From Kordia sp. (GTDB lineage: Bacteria > Bacteroidota > Bacteroidia > Flavobacteriales > Flavobacteriaceae): a stretch of 64,000 nt of DNA. A program made the position numbers and the translations under genes. The stretch is from contig NZ_JAKVBC010000015.1 of assembly GCF_022447245.1 (NCBI RefSeq), forward strand, positions 1 through 64,000. The letters run 5' to 3'. The notes below the pieces were generated by a model, which was not told the origin of the DNA, did not search any database, and saw only the letters and a list, made by a program, of their open reading frames with translations. Positions 6,917 through 16,501 of the stretch are shown here, one piece after another (position 1 is the first letter of the stretch; each line of letters opens with the position of its first letter).

Positions 6917-8815
6917 TTATATGGTATAAGTGTTTGTTTCTGATAATGTAATTGTTTCAGCTTCCAAAAGTAATTGAATTATCTCTAAAATAAGATTTTC
7001 TCTATACGGTATAACAGCACAAATTTCAGTTGAGGTCATAGGTTGTTGTTTTAGTACTTTTAAAATCTCATCACGTACGAGCAACTGCAATTCATTTGTC
7101 GGCGTACTTGCTTTTTTTGTTTTACAAACAGAACAAATTCCGCAAGCTTTCTTAGTGGTTTCTCCAAAATAGGAGAGTAGTTGTATATTTTTACAGGTGC
7201 CAGTGTCCTTTATATAATTGATAACAGCTTGAACACGCTTCTTTTTTAATTCGTTTTGTTGCCTAACTTCTTTTGCGATTGGATGAATGGTTTTATCATC
7301 TTCACGAGCTACTAAAAAGGTAACTTCGGCATCGGTTTGTAGTTCGTCTAAAAGAATGATTTCATCTTTTGCCAACTGCTGGATGGTCTCCGTAATTTTA
7401 TTTTTGGGAATGCCTAATTTTTGTGCTAAGAAGTGTGTGTTGATGTTTATCTTCTGTTCAAAAGCGCCGCCATAGGTCCTTAAAATAGCTAGTGCTATCA
7501 AGCTTACGTTAGCATTCTTATCTAAATACTGCATTAGGTTGAATTGATCGACATTGAATCGTAACGAAGTTTTTCGATGAAAATTTTGCGAAAGTTGAAT
7601 CACACTATGTCTATCCAATAATTGTAATGCTGTATATGTTTTTTGTGTGGGAAATTGATAAGCTTTACAGAATTCATAAAAAGTCAATGCGTGTTTGGTA
7701 TCATAACCTTCACCATAAGCAATTTGAAAGAAGCTGCACATTTTGCGGAATACAAGCTTCAAAAAATCAACACTTGGTAAGTTGTGTATGAATTGTCTTT
7801 GTAAAGTATCAATATCGTTTGCATCTGTTAGAATGATAGCATTTGCATACTCACCATTTCGTCCTGCACGTCCTGCTTCTTGATAGTAATTTTCTAAGCT
7901 ATCTGGCAATTGCACATGAATCACATTTTTTACGTCAGGTTTGTCAATCCCCATTCCAAAGGCATTGGTGGCTACGATTGTTTGTACTTTTCCGCTCAAC
8001 CATTTTTGAAGATTGCTTTTTTTCTCTTCTGACGAAAGTCCACCATGAAAATATACACTTGTAAATCCTTTTCTGGAAAGTGATTCGTGAATCGTAATCG
8101 TACTTTTTCGATTGCGCGTATACACAATACAAGATTGTGGGTATTTGCGCAAGGTTTTTTCAATAGTGAGTATCTTGTTTTCAGTTTCTAAAACTGTGTA
8201 GGCTAAATTTTCACGTGCAAACGATTGTTGAAACTTCGCTGTATTTTTTAAGTGTAAACTCGTTTCAATATCATCAATTACCGTTGGTGTTGCTGTTGCC
8301 GTTAATGCAATACAAGGTATATTGGGTAGTAATTGTCTTAGCGTATTGATGTTTTTATAGGCTGGACGAAAATCATTTCCCCATTGTGAAATACAGTGTG
8401 CTTCATCTACAGCAATTAGATTGACAGGCATTTGTTTGATACGTTCCTGAATGATTTCTTGCTGTAAACGTTCAGGTGATATGTATAAAAATTTATAATC
8501 TCCGTATACACAATTGTCTAATAAATCACTTATTTCAGAAGCTTTCATGCCTCCTGTTAAGGCAATCGCTTTAATTCCATTAATTTTTAAATTGGCAACC
8601 TGATCTTGTATCAAAGCCACTAAAGGAGAAATCACAATGCAAATTCCGTCCATAGCCAAGGCAGGAATTTGAAAGCAAACAGATTTTCCTCCGCCAGTAG
8701 GTAATAAAGCTAAGGTATCATTTTGTTGAATAACCGCGTTTATAATTTCTTCTTGTAAAGGACGAAACGAAGTATGTCCCCAATATTTTTCTAGAAGTGC
8801 AAGCGGTTTGGTCAT
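6917..8815 (-). CDS. recQ: ATP-dependent DNA helicase RecQ
   Basis: Superfamily 2 3'-5' helicase of 632 residues. Walker A is LLPTGGGKS (about 38-46), Walker B DEAH at about 139-142 (AVDEAHCISQWG), motif VI QEAGRAGRNGE. The zinc-binding cysteines of the RecQ C-terminal domain are visible (ACGICSVC near 550, with an earlier Cys). The winged helix follows, but a full HRDC domain is not evident, as in the shorter of two RecQ types often found in Bacteroidota. Expected role: DNA repair and recombination fork processing. It overlaps the AAA ATPase upstream by 4 bp (ATGA), indicating translational coupling. Confidence 0.96.
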   Translation of the reverse strand: MTKPLALLEKYWGHTSFRPLQEEIINAVIQQNDTLALLPTGGGKSVCFQIPALAMDGICIVISPLVALIQDQVANLKINGIKAIALTGGMKASEISDLLDNCVYGDYKFLYISPERLQQEIIQERIKQMPVNLIAVDEAHCISQWGNDFRPAYKNINTLRQLLPNIPCIALTATATPTVIDDIETSLHLKNTAKFQQSFARENLAYTVLETENKILTIEKTLRKYPQSCIVYTRNRKSTITIHESLSRKGFTSVYFHGGLSSEEKKSNLQKWLSGKVQTIVATNAFGMGIDKPDVKNVIHVQLPDSLENYYQEAGRAGRNGEYANAIILTDANDIDTLQRQFIHNLPSVDFLKLVFRKMCSFFQIAYGEGYDTKHALTFYEFCKAYQFPTQKTYTALQLLDRHSVIQLSQNFHRKTSLRFNVDQFNLMQYLDKNANVSLIALAILRTYGGAFEQKININTHFLAQKLGIPKNKITETIQQLAKDEIILLDELQTDAEVTFLVAREDDKTIHPIAKEVRQQNELKKKRVQAVINYIKDTGTCKNIQLLSYFGETTKKACGICSVCKTKKASTPTNELQLLVRDEILKVLKQQPMTSTEICAVIPYRENLILEIIQLLLEAETITLSETNTYTI

Positions 8816-9489
8816 TCGTGCGTATTAAGTGTATTTAGGATGAATGAAACACGTTCTGAAATTGTTCCGAAAGGAACATCTATCAAAGAATAGCCATAAC
8901 TTTCATACGCAGTAATCAAGTACTTTTGAATGGTTTCTGCTTGTTCAAAACTTTCATAGCGTTCGTTATCTTGCTCATAAATTTCTTTCCAAGGCGCTAA
9001 CATAAAAGCTACATCATACACGTGGTCTTTGCAGGCATCTCGGAACATATCAGGATATTCGTCTCCAGTGTAATCCATGTATGCAGCAACATCTGGAATA
9101 CCACGATCGTAAAAAGCATAGCGATTGTTGAGTGTTCCTGCATCTTTGAATTGTTGAATTCTACCTTTTAGTAACAACTCGCTAAACAACAATGGTTGCG
9201 TTAAAAATAATTGTTCAATGCCTTTCTTTTGTGCTGCAGCTGTTACTTCTCTTGAAATTTCATGAAAGCAAACATGTCCTTTTTCTTCCAATGCTGTAAT
9301 TAAGGTAGATTTCCCTGTGCCAGGTCCACCAAAAATAAGTATTCTTTTCGTGTTCAATCTGAATAATTTATGGGGTAAAATTACGCAAAATGATAGGAAT
9401 ATGAAATTTTTTGTTTTTGCTTGGTGGTTCCATTGTAAAAGAAAATCACATAAATCAATTAATTCGTCTGTACGGTTTTGTAAGCTCAT
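8812..9489 (-). CDS. AAA/P-loop ATPase (AAA_28-like)
   Basis: A P-loop NTPase with Walker A GGPGTGKST (about residues 54-62), then EISREVT, a kinase-like YDRGIPDVAAYM segment (about 127) and ERYESFEQAETIQKYL. This pattern is typical of the small NadR/AAA_28-like ATPases of flavobacteria, whose substrate is unknown to me. Family members usually begin only a few residues before the P-loop, so the true start may be TTG at 9357 (giving NTKRILIFGGPG); the ATG at 9489 adds 44 residues of doubtful origin. The stop overlaps the recQ start by 4 bp. Confidence 0.82.
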   Translation of the reverse strand: MSLQNRTDELIDLCDFLLQWNHQAKTKNFIFLSFCVILPHKLFRLNTKRILIFGGPGTGKSTLITALEEKGHVCFHEISREVTAAAQKKGIEQLFLTQPLLFSELLLKGRIQQFKDAGTLNNRYAFYDRGIPDVAAYMDYTGDEYPDMFRDACKDHVYDVAFMLAPWKEIYEQDNERYESFEQAETIQKYLITAYESYGYSLIDVPFGTISERVSFILNTLNTHE

Positions 9490-9848
9490 AAAAATGGAAA
9501 AAACTCATAGATAATATTTTATTTATGTTTTATAAAAACGCAATTGATCTTTTATAAAACACCAATTACATTCCTTTTTTTATAGGCATCAACACATTTA
9601 CTTTGAGTCAACATTTATTCAGAATATGTAATGTTATAAAAATATTTTGAAATATAAAAGATGTTGAGTGAACGAGAAAAACTTATACCCAAGTTCGGAA
9701 AATTAATAGAGCAATCTAAAATGAGAAAACAGCGAAACAACATTTCATTTTTAGTATGCACTTGAAGAGAGTTTACAAAAATGGATTGCTAAAATCAAAC
9801 AAGAATATAGCTATATCACATTTAATACTAACATTAAAAATACACATT
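9490..9848 (+). other. AT-rich intergenic region with one doubtful small ORF
   Basis: This 359-bp stretch separates the divergent AAA ATPase and precursor-peptide genes and must hold promoters for both, but I see no convincing TTG-N19-TAnnTTTG pair. A 34-codon ATG frame at 9661-9765 (starting MLSEREKLIPKFGK) reads protein-like but has no recognised relatives; it may be a real small gene or the remnant of a larger one. Confidence 0.4.
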
Positions 9849-10079
9849 ATGAAAAAACAAAATTTAAAATCATTAAAGCTTAACAAGCGATTAGTTTCCA
9901 ATTTTCAGTTTACACAATTAAAAGGAGGTTACAGAGGTACAGAAGATGTTACTAATTGTATGGGAGTTAATTGTCCAAATGAACAACCAAAAAGTCTTGA
10001 TGGCTGTGACACTTTTGGGACACATACAAGTAGAAACCCTGAAGGAGGAGTACCTACTAATTGTGATGTTGGTGGTTAA
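9849..10079 (+). CDS. Double-glycine leader peptide precursor (RiPP/bacteriocin-like)
   Basis: A 76-residue precursor-like peptide. The leader (about 1-27) is rich in Lys and Leu (KSLKLNKRLVSNF) and ends in LKGG at 24-27, like the GG-leader family of Bacteroidota natural-product precursors (TIGR04149-type, peptidase-domain ABC exporter substrates). The core has four Cys, many Thr/Ser and Gly, and ends DVGG. The ATG at 9849 matches the MKK- start of the similar peptides at 45.1-46.4 kb; a longer in-frame ATG at 9756 has no such support. No modification enzyme or transporter is adjacent; a terminator follows. Whether it is modified is unknown. Confidence 0.72.
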   Translation: MKKQNLKSLKLNKRLVSNFQFTQLKGGYRGTEDVTNCMGVNCPNEQPKSLDGCDTFGTHTSRNPEGGVPTNCDVGG

Positions 10080-10089
10080 AAAATGTTTC

Positions 10090-10115
10090 AAGCGAACTTC
10101 TGTTCGCTTTTTTTC
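10090..10115 (+). terminator. Terminator after the precursor peptide gene
   Basis: AAGCGAAC pairs with GTTCGCTT across a TTCT loop and is followed by a T-tract, 10 bp past the stop. Similar hairpins follow two of the minus-strand precursor genes near 45 kb. Confidence 0.88.
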
Positions 10116-10198
10116 TCTCTATTCTGAAAATGCATATACATACAATTAGAAATACTTTAAAATATAACCATACCATATCTAATATTAAAATCATCATT

Positions 10199-11131
10199 AT
10201 GAAAACAAAAAATAACTTACTCTTAATAATAAGTTTAATAATAGTAAACTTTACGTATTCTCAAACAAATATATTTCCAGATGATGGGAATGTAGGTATT
10301 GGGACTGTAACTCCAACAGCAAAAACAGACATTATTCTTCCTGAAGAAGCAACAATGGAATCAGGTTTGAGAATAACGAGTCCATTTACATTTCTTGCTG
10401 GTAGTAATATAAATACATTATTCCATCTACGAAAATCAGGATTTAACCAAGGATCATATTTTAGTCAATTTGTAGTAAGAACTAATGGAAGAGTAGGAAT
10501 AGGAGAGGAGAACCCCAACAGTAAGCTTCATGTCCATAATGGTAGAATTCAAATTACAGGAAACAATTCTTATGGCGGACCTATGATGGTCTTTGGAGGA
10601 GATGTCAATGCTCCAAATGGTCAATGGGGAATAGAGTATGTGTCTAATGGTGTTTCTGGACTTAATTTTTGGAAACCAGATGGAAGTACAAATGGAAATA
10701 ATGGAGATGGTTTTGGAAATCATTTTTTGTTCTTGGCAGATAACGGAAAAGTAAGTATTGGACTTGATCCAAATAATCCAAACAGTTTCCCAAGAGCTAC
10801 TTTATCGGGAGATTACAACTTATATGTAGGAAGAGGAATTTTAACTGAAAAAGCGAGAGTAGCAGTTAGATCAAGTGATGATTGGGCCGATTACGTTTTT
10901 AAAGATGACTACCATTTATTAACGCTTTCTCAAGTCGAAAAACACATTCAAGAAAAAGGACATTTACCAAATGTTCCAAGCGCAGAAGAAATTGTAAATT
11001 CAGGAATTGATGTTGCTAAAATGGATGCCAAACTCATGGAAAAAATAGAAGAGCTAACACTCTATGTGATTCAACTTAAAAAAGAAAATGAAGAAATAAA
11101 AGCCTTATTAAAAAATAAAAATATCAAATAA
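10199..11131 (+). CDS. Secreted fibre-like protein with C-terminal coiled coil
   Basis: A 310-residue exported protein. The ATG at 10199 gives a clean signal peptide (MKTKNNLLLIISLIIVNFTYS, cleaved about residue 21) and is preferred to 10130. The body repeats motifs typical of Bacteroidota tail-fibre or S74-like proteins: GNVGIGTVTPTAKTDI, GRVGIGEENPNSKLHV, GKVSIGLDPNNP. The C-terminus carries the common HIQEKGHLPNVPSAEEI motif and then a coiled coil (MEKIEELTLYVIQLKKENEE). Such endings resemble the intramolecular chaperone region of peptidase S74 proteins but no catalytic site is claimed. It is 12 bp upstream of the 1045-residue T9SS protein, so the two are likely co-expressed. Confidence 0.75.
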   Translation: MKTKNNLLLIISLIIVNFTYSQTNIFPDDGNVGIGTVTPTAKTDIILPEEATMESGLRITSPFTFLAGSNINTLFHLRKSGFNQGSYFSQFVVRTNGRVGIGEENPNSKLHVHNGRIQITGNNSYGGPMMVFGGDVNAPNGQWGIEYVSNGVSGLNFWKPDGSTNGNNGDGFGNHFLFLADNGKVSIGLDPNNPNSFPRATLSGDYNLYVGRGILTEKARVAVRSSDDWADYVFKDDYHLLTLSQVEKHIQEKGHLPNVPSAEEIVNSGIDVAKMDAKLMEKIEELTLYVIQLKKENEEIKALLKNKNIK

Positions 11132-11143
11132 TATTGAGCAATT

Positions 11144-14100
11144 ATGAAAACGACATATAAAATACAAGTTATAATTTTCTTGCTCTTGTTTCAAGTTTCT
11201 TTTGGTCAAAATACCTCAAGAGAAGGTAGAGAGAATCCAAATGAATCCTATCAATTTATTTTGGGAGAAAATAATTTTATCGATATAAAAAAAGAAGGCT
11301 TAGAATTTTACAAAAAAAAGATTGAAACTTATGGAATTGAGCGAGTGGCAACAGAAGGTAGTCCATACGTTGATTTTATAAGATTTATTTCAGATTGGGA
11401 AATAAAACTAGCAAGTTATGATTATAGTTTGAAACGTTATTTTTCTTCGTTAGATAGTAAATCAGATATTAAGAATTTGTCAGTAAAAGGATGCGAGTGG
11501 GAAGAATTTGGACCAGTAGTAAAATCTTCTGGAAGTCAATTAAATCCTACTACAGGGACTCAAACTCGTTTAAATGGAATAGGCCATACTGAATTTATTA
11601 GAATAGATATGAATGATCCATTAAGCATGTTAGTAGGATCTACATTTGGTGGTCTTTTTTATAGCAGTAATGGAGGAGAGTTATGGACTTGCGTTAGCGA
11701 TAATTGGGATACTTCTGCAGTAGCATGGGCAGAATTTTCTGAAGCCTATCCTGGTACTATCGTAGCTGTTTCAACATTAGGAGGTGACCTTAATGGAAAA
11801 TCTCATCGTTTAGGTGTTGATGGTGGAATTTTAATTTCTAGAGATTATGGGCAAACCTGGCATAAACTACTATCTGCAAATATAGTATCTTATGGTAAGA
11901 TAAATAAAGTAATCTTTAATCCAGATAATCCAGACGAAATTTTTATTGCCAAGTCCAAAGGGTTATATAAGTATACCGATATTAATGATCCTGATAACCC
12001 GAATAAATTAGAAGAAGTTTTTATTCCTTCGTCTCCAAATGGTTTTAGTATGATTGAATGTCTCGATGTAGAAATTATAAAATCTGACGAACTATTTCCA
12101 GATGGAAATTTTTTTGCAACTAGTTTTCAAGTAATAGAAAATTTTGGCACGGCAAACGTCTCTAGTGTAAAGACGTATGTAACACAAAATGGTTGGCAAA
12201 CAAGTCAAGAAGTATTCAGTTCCATTGAGAAAGAAGCAGCCACATTTGAATTTTCTCCATCTAATTTATCCTCAGGCGCAGATCCATACAAAGCAAAGAT
12301 ACATTGCAATATTAAGACAGGCAATTTGAAACAAGTTTGGTCTTTACGATTGTTTAATCTTTCAGAAGATATGTTACAATCTCAATTTGAAGGCTCATCA
12401 AATTTCGGTGCTTGTTTTGCTTTTGCCGTAAATCCATTTGATGATAAAAAAATTATTTATTCTTTTAAACTAGGATTATCTGGAACCAATAATGGTTTTG
12501 TTAATAATATAGGGAAACCTACAAACAGCGGACTACACGATGATAAAGAATATTTTTTATGGCATCCACATTCTCAACATCAAAATGAAGTATGGGTGGC
12601 GCATCATGGAGGTATATCTAAATCTGTAGATAATGGCGTAACATGGGAAAGTAAAGACCTAGGGCTAGGAGTTGGTATGGTTCAAAAGTTTGATCATAGT
12701 GAAAATGATCTGAATAAAATATTACTTTCTTTAGATCATGATGGTACAACCCGATTAAATAGTTCGTATAACCAACCGAACTTAACACATGACTGGAATA
12801 TGTTCTCTGGCATATCAGATGGAGTCGGTGCTACTATAATTGATGAGGATGAATATCAATTTTATTTTGCCAGTGGTCAAACAGGAACAACGGATTTTGT
12901 TTCGGTAAATTATTATGCTCCATCTGTAGATTTAGATTTCCCGTCGGCGTATTCAACTAATTATAATGGATGGTATGAACCTGCTCAGGATGGAACTGTA
13001 TTATATACGCATGGAGTGGAGAATAGTGTTAACTTTGGGAATGTTTATAAAACTGAACTGGTCCCTGGAATCATTCCAACAACTAGAACCAAGATATCTA
13101 ACTTTTCTCAATTTTTACCCAATGGTAACGACCTTATACTAACACAACTAAGTGCTTCACAAAAAAATGATAATGTTCTATTTGCAAATGGTGTAGAATT
13201 TACTCCAAATGGAGGTAACCAAGTGTTGTTCTATTGCAATAAAGCTAATAATTCAGATCCTCAGGTAGTTATGAATAGCTGGGTTGAAATTAAAATGCCT
13301 TATGACACAGGGCAGCCTATTATTAACACAGCGTTCGGAAGTGTAAAAGAGAGCCATTATATAGATGGCAGGTATTATTTTACCACTAGTGGTAATACTG
13401 ATGCTTCTTATTCAGAGTATAGAGCAGTTATGCTTGATATAAATAGTCAAGGAGATATGATATATACTGACATTACTGGTAATTTACCCAAATGTGGTGT
13501 TAAACATGCAAATGATTATAATATTGCCATTGAACAAGGTACTCATGAAGGAATTTATGTGGTTCAAGATTGTGGCGTTTTTTATTTACATGGAAGTGAT
13601 TTAGATACAGGAAACTACAACTGGACACTAGTAGGAACTGGTCTTCCTAATATTGAAAAAAGAGGCATAAAACCATACAATATACAAAATAAATTGCGAG
13701 TAGGAACTTTTGGTAGAGGACTTTGGGAAGGTTGTTTTGTTTGTCCAGAAGACGAAATATTTTATGAGTCTGGAACATATGGGAATTCATATGTCTTTAA
13801 AGAAGCTCGTAGACAAATTCATTCAATTGCAACAATACAAGCTGAACAAAATGTGAAATACAGAGCAGGAGATTTTATTGATTTACATCCAGATTTTATT
13901 GCTCAAAATGGAAGTGTATTTGATGCATTTATCCATCCTTGTGAGCCTAACAGGTCGAATAGCTTTAAGTCTGAGCGTACAAGTCCTTGGGAAAATTTAG
14001 TCTATAACACAGATGAGAGTAAAAGTAGAACCTTAGAGGCTGCGTCAGAAAACCTTTCCTTGTTTCCAAATCCAGTCACAGATATAACAACAATTTATCT

Positions 14101-14281
14101 TGAGAATTTTGATGGGCAATATCAGGTAGAAATAATTAATTTTCAAGGACAAAAAATTAAAATATTTGAAATGAAAGAACCAAAATTAGAGCTTGATGTA
14201 AGTAATTTGAGTAAAGGTGTTTATTTAATTAAAGTCTCAAACGGAGTACATATTCAAACGGTTAAATTGCTTAAGAAATAG
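11144..14281 (+). CDS. T9SS-secreted Asp-box beta-propeller protein
   Basis: A 1045-residue secreted protein: signal peptide at 1-21 (ends SFGQ); a large beta-propeller-like body with Asp-box/BNR-like hairpins (SSNGGELWT about 177, SRDYGQTW about 236, SVDNGVTW about 490); and a C-terminal type IX sorting domain (about 970-1045) with the signature LFPNPVTD near its start and LSKGVYLIKV near the end. The propeller resembles sialidase/Vps10-type folds but catalytic residues are not evident, so a binding or structural role at the cell surface is as likely as an enzymatic one. T9SS would export it and PorU cleave the sorting domain. Confidence 0.85.
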   Translation: MKTTYKIQVIIFLLLFQVSFGQNTSREGRENPNESYQFILGENNFIDIKKEGLEFYKKKIETYGIERVATEGSPYVDFIRFISDWEIKLASYDYSLKRYFSSLDSKSDIKNLSVKGCEWEEFGPVVKSSGSQLNPTTGTQTRLNGIGHTEFIRIDMNDPLSMLVGSTFGGLFYSSNGGELWTCVSDNWDTSAVAWAEFSEAYPGTIVAVSTLGGDLNGKSHRLGVDGGILISRDYGQTWHKLLSANIVSYGKINKVIFNPDNPDEIFIAKSKGLYKYTDINDPDNPNKLEEVFIPSSPNGFSMIECLDVEIIKSDELFPDGNFFATSFQVIENFGTANVSSVKTYVTQNGWQTSQEVFSSIEKEAATFEFSPSNLSSGADPYKAKIHCNIKTGNLKQVWSLRLFNLSEDMLQSQFEGSSNFGACFAFAVNPFDDKKIIYSFKLGLSGTNNGFVNNIGKPTNSGLHDDKEYFLWHPHSQHQNEVWVAHHGGISKSVDNGVTWESKDLGLGVGMVQKFDHSENDLNKILLSLDHDGTTRLNSSYNQPNLTHDWNMFSGISDGVGATIIDEDEYQFYFASGQTGTTDFVSVNYYAPSVDLDFPSAYSTNYNGWYEPAQDGTVLYTHGVENSVNFGNVYKTELVPGIIPTTRTKISNFSQFLPNGNDLILTQLSASQKNDNVLFANGVEFTPNGGNQVLFYCNKANNSDPQVVMNSWVEIKMPYDTGQPIINTAFGSVKESHYIDGRYYFTTSGNTDASYSEYRAVMLDINSQGDMIYTDITGNLPKCGVKHANDYNIAIEQGTHEGIYVVQDCGVFYLHGSDLDTGNYNWTLVGTGLPNIEKRGIKPYNIQNKLRVGTFGRGLWEGCFVCPEDEIFYESGTYGNSYVFKEARRQIHSIATIQAEQNVKYRAGDFIDLHPDFIAQNGSVFDAFIHPCEPNRSNSFKSERTSPWENLVYNTDESKSRTLEAASENLSLFPNPVTDITTIYLENFDGQYQVEIINFQGQKIKIFEMKEPKLELDVSNLSKGVYLIKVSNGVHIQTVKLLKK

Positions 14282-14552
14282 ACGGATTAATTATAATTTT
14301 AAGTGGATAATAAAAGCTTTGCTAGTTGCTTGGTGATTACTTCTTCTTGGTAATAGTTTATTCCTACACATTGGTAGTTCTATCCGTTTTGTGAAAACAA
14401 GCAATTCCTACTGATAAAAACAAGAAGAATGGTCGCATCTTTAAATTGTTGTAAAGATTAAATAATGAATTCGTTATTCTCTTTTTTGATTTTTACAGGT
14501 GAAACCCGAAAAGCCAATTTTAAACAGAGTAGGAAACCTAAAATTATAAATT

Positions 14553-14864
14553 ATGAACAATTTTGTTATTGCAACAAATTCTGACGGACGTGTACAAGCT
14601 TTTTATGTTGACGAAGCAAAGAATGTAGCGCACACATGGCAAATAGAAGCAGGAAATAAATTAGTATGGTCTCAAGCAGAGGTACTTTTCGGAGTTGCAG
14701 GAGGTTCGAGAGAACCTTTGAATGGAGCTGTCAGAGTAGCTGCTACAACTGATTTGAGAGGTCAAATTCAGGTAGTAGCGCTTACTGAAGCAGGAGAATA
14801 TTTTACATGCTATCAAACAGGAGGTGTATGGAATGGCTGGTTTAAAATTGAACAACAACAATAA
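14553..14864 (+). CDS. Small one-blade lectin-like protein
   Basis: A 103-residue protein without a signal peptide. Its pattern (NFVIATNSDGRVQAFYVD, later HTWQIEAGNKLVWS, then VAATTDLRGQIQVVALTEAG and GGVWNGWFKI) is that of two beta-propeller blade repeats of the tectonin/PLL-type fucose-binding family, in which each blade reads bulk-strand, D-G-R/G-Q, aromatic-W. Full lectins have six or seven blades in one chain, so this short form must act by oligomerising or be a fragment. It stands alone, 271 bp after the T9SS gene; the gap shows no clear feature. Confidence 0.6.
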   Translation: MNNFVIATNSDGRVQAFYVDEAKNVAHTWQIEAGNKLVWSQAEVLFGVAGGSREPLNGAVRVAATTDLRGQIQVVALTEAGEYFTCYQTGGVWNGWFKIEQQQ

Positions 14865-15084
14865 TACAAGATTTTAATGAATCTTAATGGTGCCCTGCAT
14901 GTATATTTGGGTATGATGTGGTCTGCTTTTTTTATCTTCCATTCGGTATTTCAGTAGCTATTCATTTTTGTGAAATTAACTTCGATTGAAAAGTCTAAGT
15001 AGATTAAAATTGCTAAAAGTAATACGCGTCTAAGAAGTCTACCAAGACAACACAATAAGTAATTTATCCCCATACAAGTTTCCT

Positions 15085-15114
15085 TTGCAAGTTGTGTAAC
15101 TTTCCCTACATTTG
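15085..15114 (+). promoter_or_regulatory. Promoter of the cyanophycinase-like gene
   Basis: TTG (15085-15087), a 19-bp spacer and TACATTTG (15107-15114) match the Bacteroidota consensus exactly. The long ORF begins inside this promoter (15112), which supports ATG 15133 as the real start. Confidence 0.78.
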
Positions 15115-15132
15115 AAATTCACGACTTTATTT

Positions 15133-16437
15133 ATGAAAACGAACTTTACCTTTGCTTTATGCTTATTATTTACGCTAAACAGCTTTGCACAATCATATAC
15201 ATCTTACAGAACAGGAAGTGCCACAAGTCTTGAGCAAACTCCCTTAGGTCGTTCGTGTTTAATGGGCGGAGCTTCGGAGTCTGACGAAGCAATGCAATGG
15301 TTTTTGCAACGTGCCAATGGTGGAGACGTGTTGGTGCTTCGTGCGAGCGGATCAGACGGATATAATAATTATATGTATTCGGAATTGGGTGTGACGGTGA
15401 ATTCTGTGGAAACGATTGTATTTAACAACAGTACGGCGAGCAATGATGCTTACGTATTGCAAAGAATTCAAGAAGCAGAAGCCATTTGGTTTGCTGGTGG
15501 AGATCAGTGGAATTATATCTCGTATTGGCGTGATACAGAAGTGCAAAATTTAATCAATAACGCTGTCAATTTTGAAAACTTAGTCATAGGTGGTACCAGT
15601 GCAGGAATGGCAATTTTAGGTAGATTTTATTTTTCAGCAGAAAATGGAACAATTACTTCTGCACAAGCTTTGGCAAATCCGTACGATAGTGATTTAACAG
15701 TTCCAAATGCTCCTTTTTTGAATAATTGGTATTTAAATGATGTGATTACAGATACACATTATGATGATCCTGACCGTAGAGGTCGTCATACCACATTTTT
15801 AGCCCGAATACTTGCGGATTATAGTAGTGCTGGTTTTATTCACATGAAAGGAATTGCTTGCGATGAATATACAGCGGTTTGTATTGATGAAAATGGTGCA
15901 GCTAGAGTTTTTGGCGATTATCCTTCTTTTGATGATAATGCCTACTTCATTCAGGTAAATTGTGAACTTTCTGATATGCTACCAGAAACCTGTGAACCCA
16001 ATACTCCTTTACATTGGGATAGAGGTGGACAAGCATTGAAAGTTTATAAAGTAAAAGGGACTACTACTGGAAGTAATGCCTTCGATTTAGGAGATTGGAA
16101 AACTGGATCTGGCGGAACTTGGGAACATTGGTCTGTAAATAATGGAACACTAGTGATAGAACCTGGTACACAGGTTAATTGCGTTTTAAGTGTAGATGAA
16201 GTTACTGAATATACACTACAAATTTTTCTAAATCCTGTGGAAAATCAACTTTCTATAACTTCTAAAAAACCTATACAAGCTATTGAATTACTTGATAGTT
16301 TTGGTAGAATGCTAACAAAAAAAGAAGTGTCTAATTTACAAGTAACTAGTATTGATGTCACACAATTAAGCTCTGGAACTTACTTCTTAAAGGTGACGAT
16401 GAATAATGCAATAATGATCAAAAAAGTAATCAAATAG
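15133..16437 (+). CDS. T9SS-secreted cyanophycinase-like peptidase (family S51)
   Basis: A 434-residue secreted protein. ATG 15133 gives a signal peptide (ending SFAQS, about residue 18). The peptidase S51/cyanophycinase domain spans about 30-320: GRSCLMGGASESDEAMQWF, the WFAGGDQWNY segment (about 122), the nucleophile Ser in GGTSAGMAI (about 152-160), and DTHYDDPDRRGRHTTFLARI with the conserved Asp/His/Arg. A T9SS C-terminal sorting domain follows (about 365-434, ending SGTYFLKVTMNNAIMIKKV). Cyanophycinases hydrolyse cyanophycin or related beta-Asp-Arg polymers; an extracellular member would suit scavenging of released polymer. The substrate is not provable here. Confidence 0.87.
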   Translation: MKTNFTFALCLLFTLNSFAQSYTSYRTGSATSLEQTPLGRSCLMGGASESDEAMQWFLQRANGGDVLVLRASGSDGYNNYMYSELGVTVNSVETIVFNNSTASNDAYVLQRIQEAEAIWFAGGDQWNYISYWRDTEVQNLINNAVNFENLVIGGTSAGMAILGRFYFSAENGTITSAQALANPYDSDLTVPNAPFLNNWYLNDVITDTHYDDPDRRGRHTTFLARILADYSSAGFIHMKGIACDEYTAVCIDENGAARVFGDYPSFDDNAYFIQVNCELSDMLPETCEPNTPLHWDRGGQALKVYKVKGTTTGSNAFDLGDWKTGSGGTWEHWSVNNGTLVIEPGTQVNCVLSVDEVTEYTLQIFLNPVENQLSITSKKPIQAIELLDSFGRMLTKKEVSNLQVTSIDVTQLSSGTYFLKVTMNNAIMIKKVIK

Positions 16438-16501
16438 CAGAAACAGCAAAAGTTTTCAAAGAAGCTGTATCTTTGCCGTTCATTTAGAAAAAAAAGACAG
16501 C

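Noticed and set aside
9661-9765. A 34-codon ORF upstream of the precursor peptide as a real gene.
   Set aside because: No family, no RBS and no conserved context; kept only as a note in the intergenic entry.
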